Shown here: piece after piece, positions 41,956 through 51,710 of the stretch
Position numbering within the stretch: position 1 is the stretch's first letter
Layout: each line of letters starts with the position of its first letter
NCBI GenBank assembly: GCA_910586215.1
Contig: CAJUGH010000007.1
Location: forward strand, 1 to 64,000
Reading direction: 5' to 3'
Source of the DNA: an uncultured Acetatifactor sp.
GTDB taxonomy: Bacteria > Bacillota > Clostridia > Lachnospirales > Lachnospiraceae
Length of the DNA: 64,000 nt
Program-made: the position numbers and the translations under genes
Notes under the pieces: generated by a model
Told to the model about the DNA's origin: nothing
Database searches by the model: none
Seen by the model: the letters and a program-made list of their open reading frames with translations, nothing else

Positions 41956-43761
41956 ATGATTCGTCTGTTGAAGAAGATGCGTAGAAAAGAATGGCTTATG
42001 GCCCTGGTATGCATGTTACTGGTGCTGGGACAGATTTATTTTGACCTGCGGCTGCCGGATTACATGAGCAATCTCACGGTGCTGGTCAATACCCCGGACA
42101 GTACGGTGGGGGATATCCTGAGAACAGGCGGCAGCATGCTGGGCTGTACCCTGGCCAGTGCGGTCCTGGCCATTGTCTGCGGGTACCTGGCGGCCCGGGT
42201 GGCGGCCGGGTTCAGCTATGTGGTCAGAAGGCAGGTATTTGAGAAGGTGTCTGCTTTTGGACAGAAGGAGATGCTGGAATTCTCCGTGCCCAGCCTGATC
42301 AACCGCACTACCAATGACATCACCCAGATCCAGATGCTGGTGTCCATGGGGCTGCAGATTCTGGTGAAGGCCCCGGTGATGGCAGTGTGGGCCGTGATCA
42401 AGATCATAGATAAGAGCTGGGAACTGTCGGCCATCACGGCAGGTTTTGTGGTGGCGATCCTCTCTGTGATGCTGGTGGTGGTGAAGATCGTGCTGCCCCG
42501 GATGAAACGGGTGCAGAAGCTTACGGATGACTTGAACCTGGTGTCCAGGGAGAATCTGACAGGGATCAACGTGGTACATGCTTTCAATGCGGAAGACTAT
42601 CAGAATGAGAAATTCGACCAGGCAAACGATGTGCTGATGAAGACCCAGCTCTTCAACCAGAGGGCATTTGCCGTGCTGATGCCTGTGGTGAATTTTGCCA
42701 TGAATGCCCTGGCCCTGACCATCTACTGGGTTGGGGCGGCCTTGATCGGACAGATTCCAGCGGCTGACATGGCCTTGAGGCTTGGCACCTTCAGCAATGT
42801 AGTGGTGTTCGGCACCTATGCCACCTATGTGGTCATGTCCTTGATGATGCTGGTGATGATCATGATGTTCCTGCCCGCAGCCCAGGTTTCTGCCCAGCGT
42901 ATCCAGGAAGTACTGTCCACCCAGATCAAGCTGAAGGAGGGGACCAGGCAGGATTCCCCGGAGCAGGGGACTGTGGAATTCAGGAATGTGTCCTTCCATT
43001 ATCCTTCTTCCCACAAGGATGTGCTGGAGAACATCAGCTTCCGGGTGGAAAAAGGCCAGACCATTGCATTCATCGGCTCCACGGGAAGCGGCAAGACCAC
43101 CCTGGTGAGCCTGGCGGCCCGGTTCTATGATGTCACCAGCGGACAGGTGCTGCTGGACGGAGTGGATGTGAAGGAATATTCCTTCGATGCCCTCTATGAC
43201 CGCATTGGCTATGTGACCCAGAAGGCAGTGCTTTTTGCCGGGGACATCCGGGAGAATGTGCTGTTCGGGGAGAGCCGCGGGGACGGAAGTGAGGAAGCGG
43301 TGGGGCGTGCCATTGAACTGGCCCAGGCAGGGGAATTCGTGGAGAAACTGGAAGGTGGGATCCACTACCCTATTACCCAGGGCGGCACCAATGTGTCCGG
43401 CGGGCAGAAGCAGCGTCTGTCCATAGCCAGGGCACTGGCCAGGAACCCGGAGATCCTGGTGTTCGATGACTCTTTCTCTGCCCTGGACTACCAGACCGAT
43501 GCGAAGCTGCGCAAGGGACTGTCCGAGAAGCTGCAGGGAACCACCTGCATGATCGTGGCCCAGCGCATCGGCACTATCCGCAATGCGGACAAGATTGTGG
43601 TATTGGACGAGGGAAAGGCAGTGGGAATCGGTACACACCGACAACTGCTGCAAAGCTGTAGCGTGTACCGGGAGATTGCCCAGTCCCAGCTTTCCCCGGA
43701 GGAACTGCGCAGGGATTGTGGGGAGACGGATGGTTCTGTAAGCGGAAAGGAGGCAGGGTGA
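41956..43761 (+). CDS. ABC exporter half, permease plus ATPase (first subunit)
   Basis: A 601-residue type IV-fold exporter subunit: six membrane helices in residues 1-310 and a C-terminal ATPase. Walker A is GSTGSGKTT (about 374-382), the signature is NVSGGQKQRL, and Walker B is ILVFDDSFSALD, where the usual catalytic Glu after the Asp is replaced by Asp. That is typical of the degenerate site in heterodimeric exporters such as BmrC/D or LmrC/D. GAGGTGTATCC precedes the ATG. It is followed two bases after its stop by the partner gene, with which it should form the heterodimer. Drug or lipid export is a family-level inference. Confidence 0.92.
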   Translation: MIRLLKKMRRKEWLMALVCMLLVLGQIYFDLRLPDYMSNLTVLVNTPDSTVGDILRTGGSMLGCTLASAVLAIVCGYLAARVAAGFSYVVRRQVFEKVSAFGQKEMLEFSVPSLINRTTNDITQIQMLVSMGLQILVKAPVMAVWAVIKIIDKSWELSAITAGFVVAILSVMLVVVKIVLPRMKRVQKLTDDLNLVSRENLTGINVVHAFNAEDYQNEKFDQANDVLMKTQLFNQRAFAVLMPVVNFAMNALALTIYWVGAALIGQIPAADMALRLGTFSNVVVFGTYATYVVMSLMMLVMIMMFLPAAQVSAQRIQEVLSTQIKLKEGTRQDSPEQGTVEFRNVSFHYPSSHKDVLENISFRVEKGQTIAFIGSTGSGKTTLVSLAARFYDVTSGQVLLDGVDVKEYSFDALYDRIGYVTQKAVLFAGDIRENVLFGESRGDGSEEAVGRAIELAQAGEFVEKLEGGIHYPITQGGTNVSGGQKQRLSIARALARNPEILVFDDSFSALDYQTDAKLRKGLSEKLQGTTCMIVAQRIGTIRNADKIVVLDEGKAVGIGTHRQLLQSCSVYREIAQSQLSPEELRRDCGETDGSVSGKEAG

Positions 43762-43763
43762 CA

Positions 43764-45599
43764 ATGGCTGGAGGCGGTATGGGAATGCATGGACACGGGG
43801 CAGGGATGCGGGGAAACGGCCCGGGTGGAGTGCCAGAGAAGAGCAAGCGGGGCATGATGGGAATCCTGAGGGAACTCCTACAATACGCACCAGGTATGAA
43901 ACTGCCTGTGGTCATAGCCCTGGTGCTGGCGGCGGCTGGCACGGTGTTCACGATCATAGGACCCGACCAGTTGAGCCGGATCACGGATCTGATCACAGAA
44001 TCCCTGTCCGGCACCATGGACATGGCGGCCATTGGCAGGGTGGGATGTGCCCTTCTGGTGCTCTATGGACTCAGTGCCCTATTTGGCTATGGGGAACATT
44101 TTATCATGGCTACGGTGACATTGGGACTGTCCAAAAAGATGCGTGGCGACCTGTCCCGGAAGATCAACCGGGTGCCCATGAAATATTTCGGTACTACCAC
44201 CCACGGGGATATCCTGAGCCGTGTGACCAATGATGTGAGTACCCTGCAGCAGGCCCTGGCAAACAGCCTGCCCAATATGATGAGTGCCGCTGTGCAGTTT
44301 GTGGGCTGCCTGTTCATGATGTTCGTCACAGAGTGGCGGATGGCACTTTCTGCCGTGCTGGTGACAGTGCTTGGCTTTGGTATCATGGGGCTGATCATGG
44401 GACATTCCCAGAGACATTTTATTGCCAGGCAGAAGAACCTGGGCAGGCTGAACGGCTATATTGAGGAGATGTACTCCGGTCATGACGTGATACGGCTGTC
44501 CCGGGCAGGAGAGAAAGTGGAACAGACATTTTCTGAACTGAACCAGGCAGTCTATGAGGCCAACTGGAAGAGCCAGTTTTTGTCCGGTGCCATGCAGCCC
44601 TTGATGAACGTCATAGGCAACCTGGGATATGTGGTAGTGTGCGTGGTGGGATCTGCCCTGGTGCTGGACGGCCAGATCAGCTTCGGTGTCATTGTGGCCT
44701 TTATCCTGTATGTGCGGCTGTTCACGTCTCCCCTTACCACCCTGGCCCAGGGAATGACCAATATGCAGACCGCAGCGGCAGCAGGGGACCGGGTATTTGA
44801 TTTCTTGCAGGAGGAAGAGCTTCCTGATGAAAGTGAAAAGCAGGAAGGACTGGAGAATGTCCGCGGGGAAGTGGAGTTCGAGCATGTGCGTTTTGCATAT
44901 CCCAGTAATCCGGATAAGGTCATTATCAAGGATTTCTCTGCCCACGTGAAGCCTGGCCAGAAGGTAGCCATCGTGGGTCCTACCGGTGCCGGTAAGACCA
45001 CACTGGTGAATCTGCTGATGCGATTCTTCGAGATTGACAGCGGCACCATCCGTATAGACGGGGTGCCGGTGTCACAGATCAGACGATCCGGCATCCACGA
45101 CATGTTCGGCATGGTCCTCCAGGATACCTGGATGTTCCAGGGAACCGTGCGGGAGAACCTGGTGTACAATAAGGAGGGGGTCACGGACAGGCAGCTGGAA
45201 GCAGCCTGCAGGGCCTGCGGTATCTATCATTTTGTGGAGACATTGCCAGAGGGCTTTGACACAGTGCTCAGTGAAAATATTGCCATATCTGCAGGCCAGA
45301 AGCAGCTGTTCACCATCGCCAGGGCCATGATCCAGGACAGCCCCATGCTGATCCTGGACGAGGCTACCTCCTCGGTGGATACCAGGACAGAACAGATCAC
45401 CCAGCGGGCCATGGACAGGCTGACACAGGAGCGCACCAGCTTTGTTATCGCCCACAGACTCTCCACCATCCGGAATGCGGATCTGATCCTGGTGCTGAAG
45501 GACGGGGATATCATTGAGCAGGGAACCCATGAAGGACTGCTGGCCCAGGGCGGGTTCTACGCGAAGCTGTATAACAGTCAGTTCGAAGGAACGGTTTAG
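43764..45599 (+). CDS. ABC exporter half, permease plus ATPase (second subunit)
   Basis: A 611-residue partner of the preceding subunit. A Gly/Met/His-rich N-terminus (AGGGMGMHGHGAGMRGNGPG) precedes six membrane helices and an ATPase with Walker A GPTGAGKTT (about 405-413), signature ISAGQKQLF and Walker B MLILDEATSSVD with a normal catalytic Glu, so this half holds the active ATP site residues. AAGGAGGCAGGGTGACA sets the start at 43764. The Met/His tail could bind metal, but may be only disordered. The TAG stop is the first base group of a GTTACTGTCCACTC hairpin. Confidence 0.92.
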   Translation: MAGGGMGMHGHGAGMRGNGPGGVPEKSKRGMMGILRELLQYAPGMKLPVVIALVLAAAGTVFTIIGPDQLSRITDLITESLSGTMDMAAIGRVGCALLVLYGLSALFGYGEHFIMATVTLGLSKKMRGDLSRKINRVPMKYFGTTTHGDILSRVTNDVSTLQQALANSLPNMMSAAVQFVGCLFMMFVTEWRMALSAVLVTVLGFGIMGLIMGHSQRHFIARQKNLGRLNGYIEEMYSGHDVIRLSRAGEKVEQTFSELNQAVYEANWKSQFLSGAMQPLMNVIGNLGYVVVCVVGSALVLDGQISFGVIVAFILYVRLFTSPLTTLAQGMTNMQTAAAAGDRVFDFLQEEELPDESEKQEGLENVRGEVEFEHVRFAYPSNPDKVIIKDFSAHVKPGQKVAIVGPTGAGKTTLVNLLMRFFEIDSGTIRIDGVPVSQIRRSGIHDMFGMVLQDTWMFQGTVRENLVYNKEGVTDRQLEAACRACGIYHFVETLPEGFDTVLSENIAISAGQKQLFTIARAMIQDSPMLILDEATSSVDTRTEQITQRAMDRLTQERTSFVIAHRLSTIRNADLILVLKDGDIIEQGTHEGLLAQGGFYAKLYNSQFEGTV

Positions 45600-45638
45600 T
45601 TACTGTCCACTCGTGCTGTGAATGGAGTGAACAGTAAC
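45599..45638. repeat. GTTACTGTyCACTC hairpin at a stop codon
   Basis: GTTACTGTCCACTC (45599-45612) pairs with GAGTGAACAGTAAC (45625-45638), 14 bp with one G-T type mismatch and a 12-nt loop. It starts on the last base of the ABC gene's TAG stop. It may act as a terminator or mRNA 3' stabiliser. Confidence 0.7.
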
Positions 45639-45775
45639 ACGGTTTAGCCAGCCAGTCCATGTAAAATTTTCTCTGATCCATTGCATTATCTTTCGGAATC
45701 CAATATACTAAATGAGGCTTTCTCCTTTGTGGGAAGAAGATACCAGTCGGAAGAGCCGGTAAAACGGGATAAAAC

Positions 45776-45807
45776 GTAACAGTTCACACAGGGCGCTGCA
45801 CTGTTAC
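45776..45807. repeat. GTAACAGTTCA/TGCACTGTTAC hairpin
   Basis: Arms GTAACAGTTCA (45776-45786) and TGCACTGTTAC (45797-45807) with ACAGGGC in the loop. It lies 15 bp before the MATE start codon and has the same layout as the element at 33620-33650. Confidence 0.65.
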
Positions 45808-45822
45808 AGGAAGGCAAGGCAC

Positions 45823-47175
45823 ATGATCAGAGAGAAGAAGTTCTACCGCTCCTTTTTTTCCATGGTAGTGGTATTGATCCTGCAGAATGTAGTGACTATA
45901 AGCGTCAATCTGGCAGACAACATCATGCTGGGGGCCTACAGCGAGCCGGCTCTGGCCGGTGTGGCGGCGGTCAACCAGATCCAGTTCGTATACCAGCAGA
46001 TCCTGCTGGGGATCGGGGAGGCGGTGGTGATACTGGGATCCCAGTATTTTGGAAAGGGACAAAAGGATCCGGTGAAGAAGATATCTTCTATCGCTATGCA
46101 TTTTGCGCTGTTTGTGGCAGTGGGATTGTTTGTGGCCGTGTGTCTGTGGCCAGGGATGCTGGTGTCTGCTTTCACACCGGATCCGGAGATCATAGGACAA
46201 GGTGTCTCTTACCTGGCCGTGATCCGGTACACTTACCTGTTTTTCGCAGTGACCCAGATCCTGCTGGCTACCCTGCGCAGTACCGGGACAGTACGCATTG
46301 CCCTGGGGCTGTCCGTGTGGTCCCTGGTGGTAAACTGTTGTATCAACTATACACTGATCTACGGACATTTTGGCGCACCGAGGCTGGGTGTCACAGGGGC
46401 TGCCATCGGCACCCTGGTGGCCAGGGTGTCAGAATTGCTGTTATTGCTTTTCTATATAGTGAAGAAGGAACGGCACTTGCATCTGAGACTGACAGACTAC
46501 CTGCATACGGACGGCACCTTGCGCAGGGACTATTTTAAGGTGCTGTGGCCCGTGCTTATGGGCAGTATCCTGTGGGGCTTGAACAATGCAGCCCAGAATG
46601 CCATCCTGGGCCATATGTCCACCAGTGCCATTGCGGCCAACAGTGTGGCATCCACCATGTTCCTGCTGGTGAAATCCATGGCAGTGGGGGCCAGTTCCAC
46701 TGCCTCTGTCTTCATCGGCAAGGCCGTGGGGGAAGGGGATCCGGGGAAGGTGAAGCAGTATGCCCACACCATGCAGGTGCTGTTTTTGGCGGTGGGGGTG
46801 GTCTCCAGTGGAGTCTTATTCCTAATTAGGATGCCGGTTCTGTCCCTCTACAAACTGGAACCGGAAACCATGCAGCTGGCTGACGCATTCCTGCTGATCC
46901 TGTGCGTCATCATCATCGGTATGTCCTACCAGATGCCCACGAACCTGGGAATTGTCCGGGGCGGCGGGGATACCCGCTATGTGATGGTGATGGATTTTGT
47001 CAGCATCTGGTGTATTGTGCTGCCCCTCTCGTATATCATGGCTTTTGTGGTGAAGGCTTCCCCGATTGTGGTAATCTGGTGTCTGAACCTGGACCAGATC
47101 TTCAAGTGTGTGCCTGCGTTCCTCAAGTGCAATTTCGGCCATTGGGCGAAGAAGCTGACCAGGGAGACAGCGTAG
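45823..47175 (+). CDS. MATE family efflux transporter
   Basis: A 450-residue multidrug and toxin extrusion type antiporter with about 12 membrane helices. Supporting stretches are VNLADNIMLGAYSEPALAGV near the N-terminus, QILLGIGEAVVILGSQYFGK, LVVNCCINYTLIYGHFGAPR, and NSVASTMFLLVKSMAVGASS in the second bundle. It probably exports cationic compounds in exchange for Na+ or H+; substrate not predictable. AGGAAGGCAAGGCAC precedes the ATG. It stands alone after a hairpin repeat. The 262 bp after it, before the GH2 gene, show no convincing gene. Confidence 0.92.
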   Translation: MIREKKFYRSFFSMVVVLILQNVVTISVNLADNIMLGAYSEPALAGVAAVNQIQFVYQQILLGIGEAVVILGSQYFGKGQKDPVKKISSIAMHFALFVAVGLFVAVCLWPGMLVSAFTPDPEIIGQGVSYLAVIRYTYLFFAVTQILLATLRSTGTVRIALGLSVWSLVVNCCINYTLIYGHFGAPRLGVTGAAIGTLVARVSELLLLLFYIVKKERHLHLRLTDYLHTDGTLRRDYFKVLWPVLMGSILWGLNNAAQNAILGHMSTSAIAANSVASTMFLLVKSMAVGASSTASVFIGKAVGEGDPGKVKQYAHTMQVLFLAVGVVSSGVLFLIRMPVLSLYKLEPETMQLADAFLLILCVIIIGMSYQMPTNLGIVRGGGDTRYVMVMDFVSIWCIVLPLSYIMAFVVKASPIVVIWCLNLDQIFKCVPAFLKCNFGHWAKKLTRETA

Positions 47176-47437
47176 GGGCAGGGAACATTGCAGGAAGCCA
47201 GGGAGGCTTATGTTGTATCCATGTATGGCAGGAAGTGGATATGCGCATCAGCGTTCCCATGGGCAAGAATGTCCAGGCAGGCCATGTATGGGAAGGAGAA
47301 GGTGGGTGCATACTACATCCCGAAGGGCGGTGCGCTGCAAGTGCGGCACCACTACAAAGGCAGATGCCGGGAATGAATTTTCAAACACGCTCTAGATCGG
47401 CAGATGCTAAAATCGGGAAAAGGAGCCATCTTCATCT

Positions 47438-49936
47438 ATGAGAAATTGTATCCATCTGAACAGCAACTGGAAATTCACCAGACAGGACGCAGGACTGCCG
47501 GCACAGTATCCGGAGGAGTGGGAAAGCGTGGAACTGCCCCATTCCTGGAATGCTGTGGACGGTCATGACGGCAGGGGCAGCTACTACAGGGGACGGTGCT
47601 GGTATGCCAGGCAGTTTCGGACACCGGTCCAGCCCCTGGACGGGGGAAGGGTGTTCCTGGAGGTGCTGGCGGCAGGGCAGCAGGCCGTGGTGTATGTGAA
47701 CGGACAGGAAGTCTGCCGTCATGAAGGCGGGTATTCCACCTTCCGGGCGGATATCACGGATGCCTGCAGACAGCCGGGGGAATTGCCCCTTACAGAGGCA
47801 CTGCCCCCTACAGAGGCACTGCCCCCTACAGAGGCACTGCCCCCTACAGAGGCACTGCCCCCTACGGGGGCAGGGGAGAACCTGCTGGTGATTGCCTGTA
47901 GCAACGCAAACCAGAGCAACGTGTATCCCCAGTCTGCGGACTTCACTTTTTACGGGGGACTCTACCGTGGGGTGAATCTGATCAGTGTCCCGGCTGTACA
48001 TTTTGACCTGGAATACTGGGGCGGCTGTGGGGTGCAGGTGACGGCCCGGCCCTGGGGGTGCAGCCTGGGGCAGGGCGCAGAATTCACCCTGGAATCCTGG
48101 GTCACAGGGGCCGGGGAGGATTTTACCGTACAGTATGATATCTATGATGCAGCAGGGCAGGAGGTGGCAGGGGCGGTGCGTCCTGCCACAGATCCGAAGG
48201 TTACGGTGTCTGTGCCCGGTGTGACCCTGTGGGACTGCGGGAACCCCTATCTGTATACGGTGACAGCCACATTGCTCCGGCGCAATGAAGCCTATGACCG
48301 GGTGACCGTGCGGACTGGGGTCAGGAGTTTTGCCTGTGATCCGGACAAGGGTTTTCTCTTAAACGGGATGCCTACACCCCTGCGGGGAGTCAGCCGTCAC
48401 CAGGATCTGCTGTACCAGGGCAATGCACTGACTTCTGAGGATCACTACCGGGATGCCCAGATCATCAAGGAACTGGGGGCCAACACCATCCGTCTGGCCC
48501 ATTACCAGCACTCCCAGGATTTCTATGATGCCTGTGATGAACTGGGGTTTATCGTGTGGGCAGAGATTCCTTTTATCAGTGTCATGAATCCGGATCCGGC
48601 GGCCCATGAGAACTGCATTACCCAGCTGCAGGAACTGGTAGTCCAGAATTACAATCATCCCTGTATCTGTTTCTGGGGGATATCCAATGAGATCCTGATC
48701 GGGGGAATCTCCGGGCAGCTTGTGGAGAACCACAGGAAATTAAATGCCCTGTGCAAGAAACTGGATCCTACCCGCCTTACCACCATTGCCCATGTGACCA
48801 TGACGCCCCTGGACAGCCCGCTCCACGGCATCACCGATGTGGAGGGCTATAACCACTATTTCGGGTGGTATGGCGGGAAGATGGAGGACAATGGGCCATG
48901 GCTGGACAGGTTCCATGAGGCGCATCCCGAGATCTGCCTGGGACTTTCGGAATACGGGTGTGAGGGGATCCTTACTTATCATGGTTCGGATCCTGCCTGC
49001 AAGGATTACAGCGAGGAATACCAGGCCCTTTATCATGAGCATATGGCAAAGGTGCTGCAGGAGCGCCCCTGGATCTGGGCCAGCCATGTGTGGAATATGT
49101 TTGATTTCGGCTGTGCTGCCAGGGATGAGGGCGGTGTGTCCGGCAGGAACAATAAGGGGCTTGTGACCATGGACAGGCTGACGAAGAAGGATAGCTTCTA
49201 TATCTATAAAGCCTACTGGAACAGGGAGCCCATGGTACACCTGTGCGGCAGGCGCTATGCACAGCGGGCAGGGGAATACACGGATATCCGGGTCTATTCC
49301 AACCAGCCGACGGTATCCCTGTATGTGAACGGGAAGCTGGCAGGGGTACAGAGCAGGGATAAAGTATTTGTATTCCAGGTGGCCCTGGAAGAGGGATACA
49401 ATCAGATCATGGCGGTGGCCAGTGGAGGGTGTGCGCCGGCCAGGATAGGATATGCAGCGTCCAGTGGAGAGTGTATGCCAGCCAGGGCAGGATATGTGGC
49501 GGCTGGTGGGGAACCTGTGCCAGCCGTACCGGGGACTACAGCGGTATGTGCAGACAGCATGACCCTGGAAAAGGTGGACCGGGAGCCGGAGATCTATGTG
49601 CTGCCCCAGGTAAAGGAACGGGCAGAAGGGGTAGCCAACTGGTTCAGACTCTCCGGGAACCTGGACTTGCAGGCCCCTATGGAATTCCCGGAGGGAAAAT
49701 ACAACATCCGCTACAGAATGGAGGAGATCGCCAGGTCCCCTAAAGCATTGGAAATCGTATCTGAGGCTGTAAAGCTGGCATCTGGATTCGACCTGGCTCC
49801 CGGCAGCGGTATGTGGGACATGATGAAGTCCATGACGCCCCAGTCCCTGTTCGAACTGGCAGGCAGTACCATGCCGGAAGGATTTGCGGAGAGCCTGAAC
49901 GCCCGGCTGATCCAGGTGGATGTGGAGCAGTCCTAG
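47438..49936 (+). CDS. GH2 beta-galactosidase-like enzyme
   Basis: An 832-residue family 2 glycoside hydrolase. It has the N-terminal sugar-binding domain (LNSNWKFTRQD, SVELPHSWNAVDGHD), an immunoglobulin-like domain, and the TIM barrel. The acid/base Glu is in CFWGISNEIL and the nucleophile Glu in CLGLSEYGCEG; RGVSRHQD and NTIRLAHYQHSQDFYDACDE are also typical. No signal peptide. Two in-frame tandem repeats are present: TEALPP four times at residues 119-142, inside the sugar-binding domain, and three 14-residue units near 661-702. Family activity ranges over beta-galactosides, glucuronides and mannosides. AAAGGAG lies about 13 bases before the ATG. Confidence 0.9.
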   Translation: MRNCIHLNSNWKFTRQDAGLPAQYPEEWESVELPHSWNAVDGHDGRGSYYRGRCWYARQFRTPVQPLDGGRVFLEVLAAGQQAVVYVNGQEVCRHEGGYSTFRADITDACRQPGELPLTEALPPTEALPPTEALPPTEALPPTGAGENLLVIACSNANQSNVYPQSADFTFYGGLYRGVNLISVPAVHFDLEYWGGCGVQVTARPWGCSLGQGAEFTLESWVTGAGEDFTVQYDIYDAAGQEVAGAVRPATDPKVTVSVPGVTLWDCGNPYLYTVTATLLRRNEAYDRVTVRTGVRSFACDPDKGFLLNGMPTPLRGVSRHQDLLYQGNALTSEDHYRDAQIIKELGANTIRLAHYQHSQDFYDACDELGFIVWAEIPFISVMNPDPAAHENCITQLQELVVQNYNHPCICFWGISNEILIGGISGQLVENHRKLNALCKKLDPTRLTTIAHVTMTPLDSPLHGITDVEGYNHYFGWYGGKMEDNGPWLDRFHEAHPEICLGLSEYGCEGILTYHGSDPACKDYSEEYQALYHEHMAKVLQERPWIWASHVWNMFDFGCAARDEGGVSGRNNKGLVTMDRLTKKDSFYIYKAYWNREPMVHLCGRRYAQRAGEYTDIRVYSNQPTVSLYVNGKLAGVQSRDKVFVFQVALEEGYNQIMAVASGGCAPARIGYAASSGECMPARAGYVAAGGEPVPAVPGTTAVCADSMTLEKVDREPEIYVLPQVKERAEGVANWFRLSGNLDLQAPMEFPEGKYNIRYRMEEIARSPKALEIVSEAVKLASGFDLAPGSGMWDMMKSMTPQSLFELAGSTMPEGFAESLNARLIQVDVEQS
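47792..47863 (+). repeat. 18-bp minisatellite inside the GH2 gene
   Basis: Four near-perfect copies of ACAGAGGCACTGCCCCCT in frame, coding TEALPP. It lies between GELPL and TGAGENLLVIAC, a surface-loop position. The unit length keeps the frame when copies are gained or lost. Confidence 0.85.
49418..49543 (+). repeat. 42-bp degenerate tandem repeat inside the GH2 gene
   Basis: Three consecutive 42-bp units, coding ASGGCAPARIGYAA, SSGECMPARAGYVA and AGGEPVPAVPGTTA. The first two are clearly alike; the third has diverged. They extend a linker before the C-terminal domain. Confidence 0.75.
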
Positions 49937-50023
49937 AAAGAAGGTCTGGTGTATCTGCCCCTGTATGTATCTGCCCCTGTATGCAGCCAGGGAGGCACGC
50001 AGGATCTGGGAAACGGCAGGGGA

Positions 50024-51685
50024 CTATTGTGCCGGCGGTGCAAAATCCACCGTATAGCGCCCATTCTCCTCCCGGGTGATCACCAGGGGTTCCAGGCCAT
50101 ATTCTGTAACCTGGAATCCCTCCTGGGTGAGAGAGACGGTAAAGTGGGCCATGCCACCTTTCACACAGGATGTTTCCTCCTGGGCACTGATGTAATTGCC
50201 GATGGAAGCATAGACCAGCATCTGGCGGCCATCCTCATCTTCCAGGAGGGTAAAGGGCTGCAGCACATGGGGATGTGTGCCTACCACCACATCCACCCCG
50301 GCCTCCAGGAAGACCTGTGTCCATTTTTCCTGGAAAGCATCCGGTTCCCCTGCATATTCTGTGCCCCAGTGGACGAACAGGATCACGAAATCGGATGCCT
50401 TCCTGGCCTGGGCGATGTCTGCCCGGATCCGGGCCTCATCCTCCAGTAAGTGGACGGCATGGGGCTGCCCGGAGGGGAGCGGCATCCCGTTTGTGCCATA
50501 GGTATAGTTGAGCAGGGCAAAGCGGATGTTATTTTTCCGCAGCAGTTCATAGGGTACATATTCTGTCTCCGTCTCAGACTGGATGCCAAGGCAGAGGACA
50601 TTCCGGGAGGTGAAAAGTTCCTTTGTAAAGTTAATGCCTTCCATTCCCCGGTCCAGGGCATGGTTCGTGGCACAGGTTGCGATCTGGAAGCCTGCATCTG
50701 CTATGGCGTACCCCACCCCGGCCGGGGTGCCGAATCTGGGATAGTCCCCATAGAGGGCAGGGTTGTCCACCAGGGGTGTCTCCTGGTTGATCACAGTCAC
50801 ATCTGTTTTTTGGAGAGTCTCCCGTATATTCCGGTACAGGAATCCAAACGTAGGATCCTCCCGCAGGCCATAGCGGTAGATCTGTCCGTGGATCAGGTTA
50901 TCCCCGAAGACAGCAAAGGTGACTTCCGTCTCCTCCCTGGCAAAGCCCCAGGAATCCCAGTACCAGTAGCTTATCTTTCCCTGGGGGTCTGTGAGCAGCA
51001 GGCGATTCCTGGGAGCAGGGCGCTGGCTTCCATAGGGCTGTCTGTCTGTTGTAGTGTCTGTTGGATCCATTGCGGGCCTGGTGCCTGTTTCATCCGTTTC
51101 TGTACTGTCTGCATTCGTACTGACACCCCCCGCCTGCCCGGCAGCCAGGTCCGCCACGTCTATCCCCATATAGGAGGACATCCATTTGGCGCGGATCGTA
51201 TCCCCGGTGAATTCGTACACAAAAAGATGCTGGGACCAGGTTTCTTCATCTTCCTTTACCCAGAAAGGCCTGTATTTCCCGTAACGGCCTATTTTCCAGC
51301 ACAGCAGCACCAGCTCGTCCGCTCCATCGTTGTCTATGTCGCAGCACAGGGCATCCTGGATCTTCACCTTTTTGGGGGAGGTCCAGATCAGGGAATCCTG
51401 GTAGCGGATCTCCACGGTCCGTCTATCCAGGGTCATCTCATAAGCGCCGGATGCATCAAAGGTATTGCGCTCCTGCCAGGTGATCCAGCCAGGCAGAAAA
51501 GCTCCGTCCTGCCAGAGAAAATACAGAACGGAGCCAGCAGCTGCGGCTGTGACCAGAATACCCGCCACAGCCAGCAGCATTTTTCTTGTGAATTTTGTGA
51601 GTATGACCTCCAAGACACGCTTGAAGCTGCTTTTAACATTTTGCATCTGTTGCAAAAGCCTCTTATCCGAATCCGAAAGCTTCAT
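50024..51685 (-). CDS. CapA family protein with an N-terminal FG-GAP-like part
   Basis: A 553-residue membrane-anchored protein: one helix (KMLLAVAGILVTAAAAGSVL), then a beta-rich domain with CCDIDNDGADELVLLCW (calcium-binding-like FG-GAP or VCBS motif), a Thr/Asp-rich linker, and a CapA domain (TFAVFGDNLIHGQIY, VINQETPLVDNP, CATNHALDRGMEG, FVHWGTEYAGEPDAF, VVGTHPHVLQPF). It lies 25 bp downstream of the FecR/DUF3160 lipoprotein gene on the same strand and is probably in an operon with it. Function unknown; a cell-surface role is likely from the anchors of both proteins. Confidence 0.82.
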   Translation of the reverse strand: MKLSDSDKRLLQQMQNVKSSFKRVLEVILTKFTRKMLLAVAGILVTAAAAGSVLYFLWQDGAFLPGWITWQERNTFDASGAYEMTLDRRTVEIRYQDSLIWTSPKKVKIQDALCCDIDNDGADELVLLCWKIGRYGKYRPFWVKEDEETWSQHLFVYEFTGDTIRAKWMSSYMGIDVADLAAGQAGGVSTNADSTETDETGTRPAMDPTDTTTDRQPYGSQRPAPRNRLLLTDPQGKISYWYWDSWGFAREETEVTFAVFGDNLIHGQIYRYGLREDPTFGFLYRNIRETLQKTDVTVINQETPLVDNPALYGDYPRFGTPAGVGYAIADAGFQIATCATNHALDRGMEGINFTKELFTSRNVLCLGIQSETETEYVPYELLRKNNIRFALLNYTYGTNGMPLPSGQPHAVHLLEDEARIRADIAQARKASDFVILFVHWGTEYAGEPDAFQEKWTQVFLEAGVDVVVGTHPHVLQPFTLLEDEDGRQMLVYASIGNYISAQEETSCVKGGMAHFTVSLTQEGFQVTEYGLEPLVITREENGRYTVDFAPPAQ

Positions 51686-51710
51686 AGGAACTGGAATCCT
51701 TGACGGGCCC

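Noticed and set aside
41787..41984. 65-codon open frame in the divergent gap before the ABC exporter
   Set aside because: No ribosome site, and its end overlaps the start of the exporter gene; contains repeat fragments.
47188..47376. 62-codon open frame between the MATE and GH2 genes (three competing frames)
   Set aside because: No recognisable family or ribosome site, and all three frames are about equally open; kept as unassigned intergenic DNA.
47792..47863. Regular 18-bp repeats that might suggest a CRISPR or other array
   Set aside because: The repeats are contiguous without spacers and in frame inside a GH2 gene, so this is a minisatellite.
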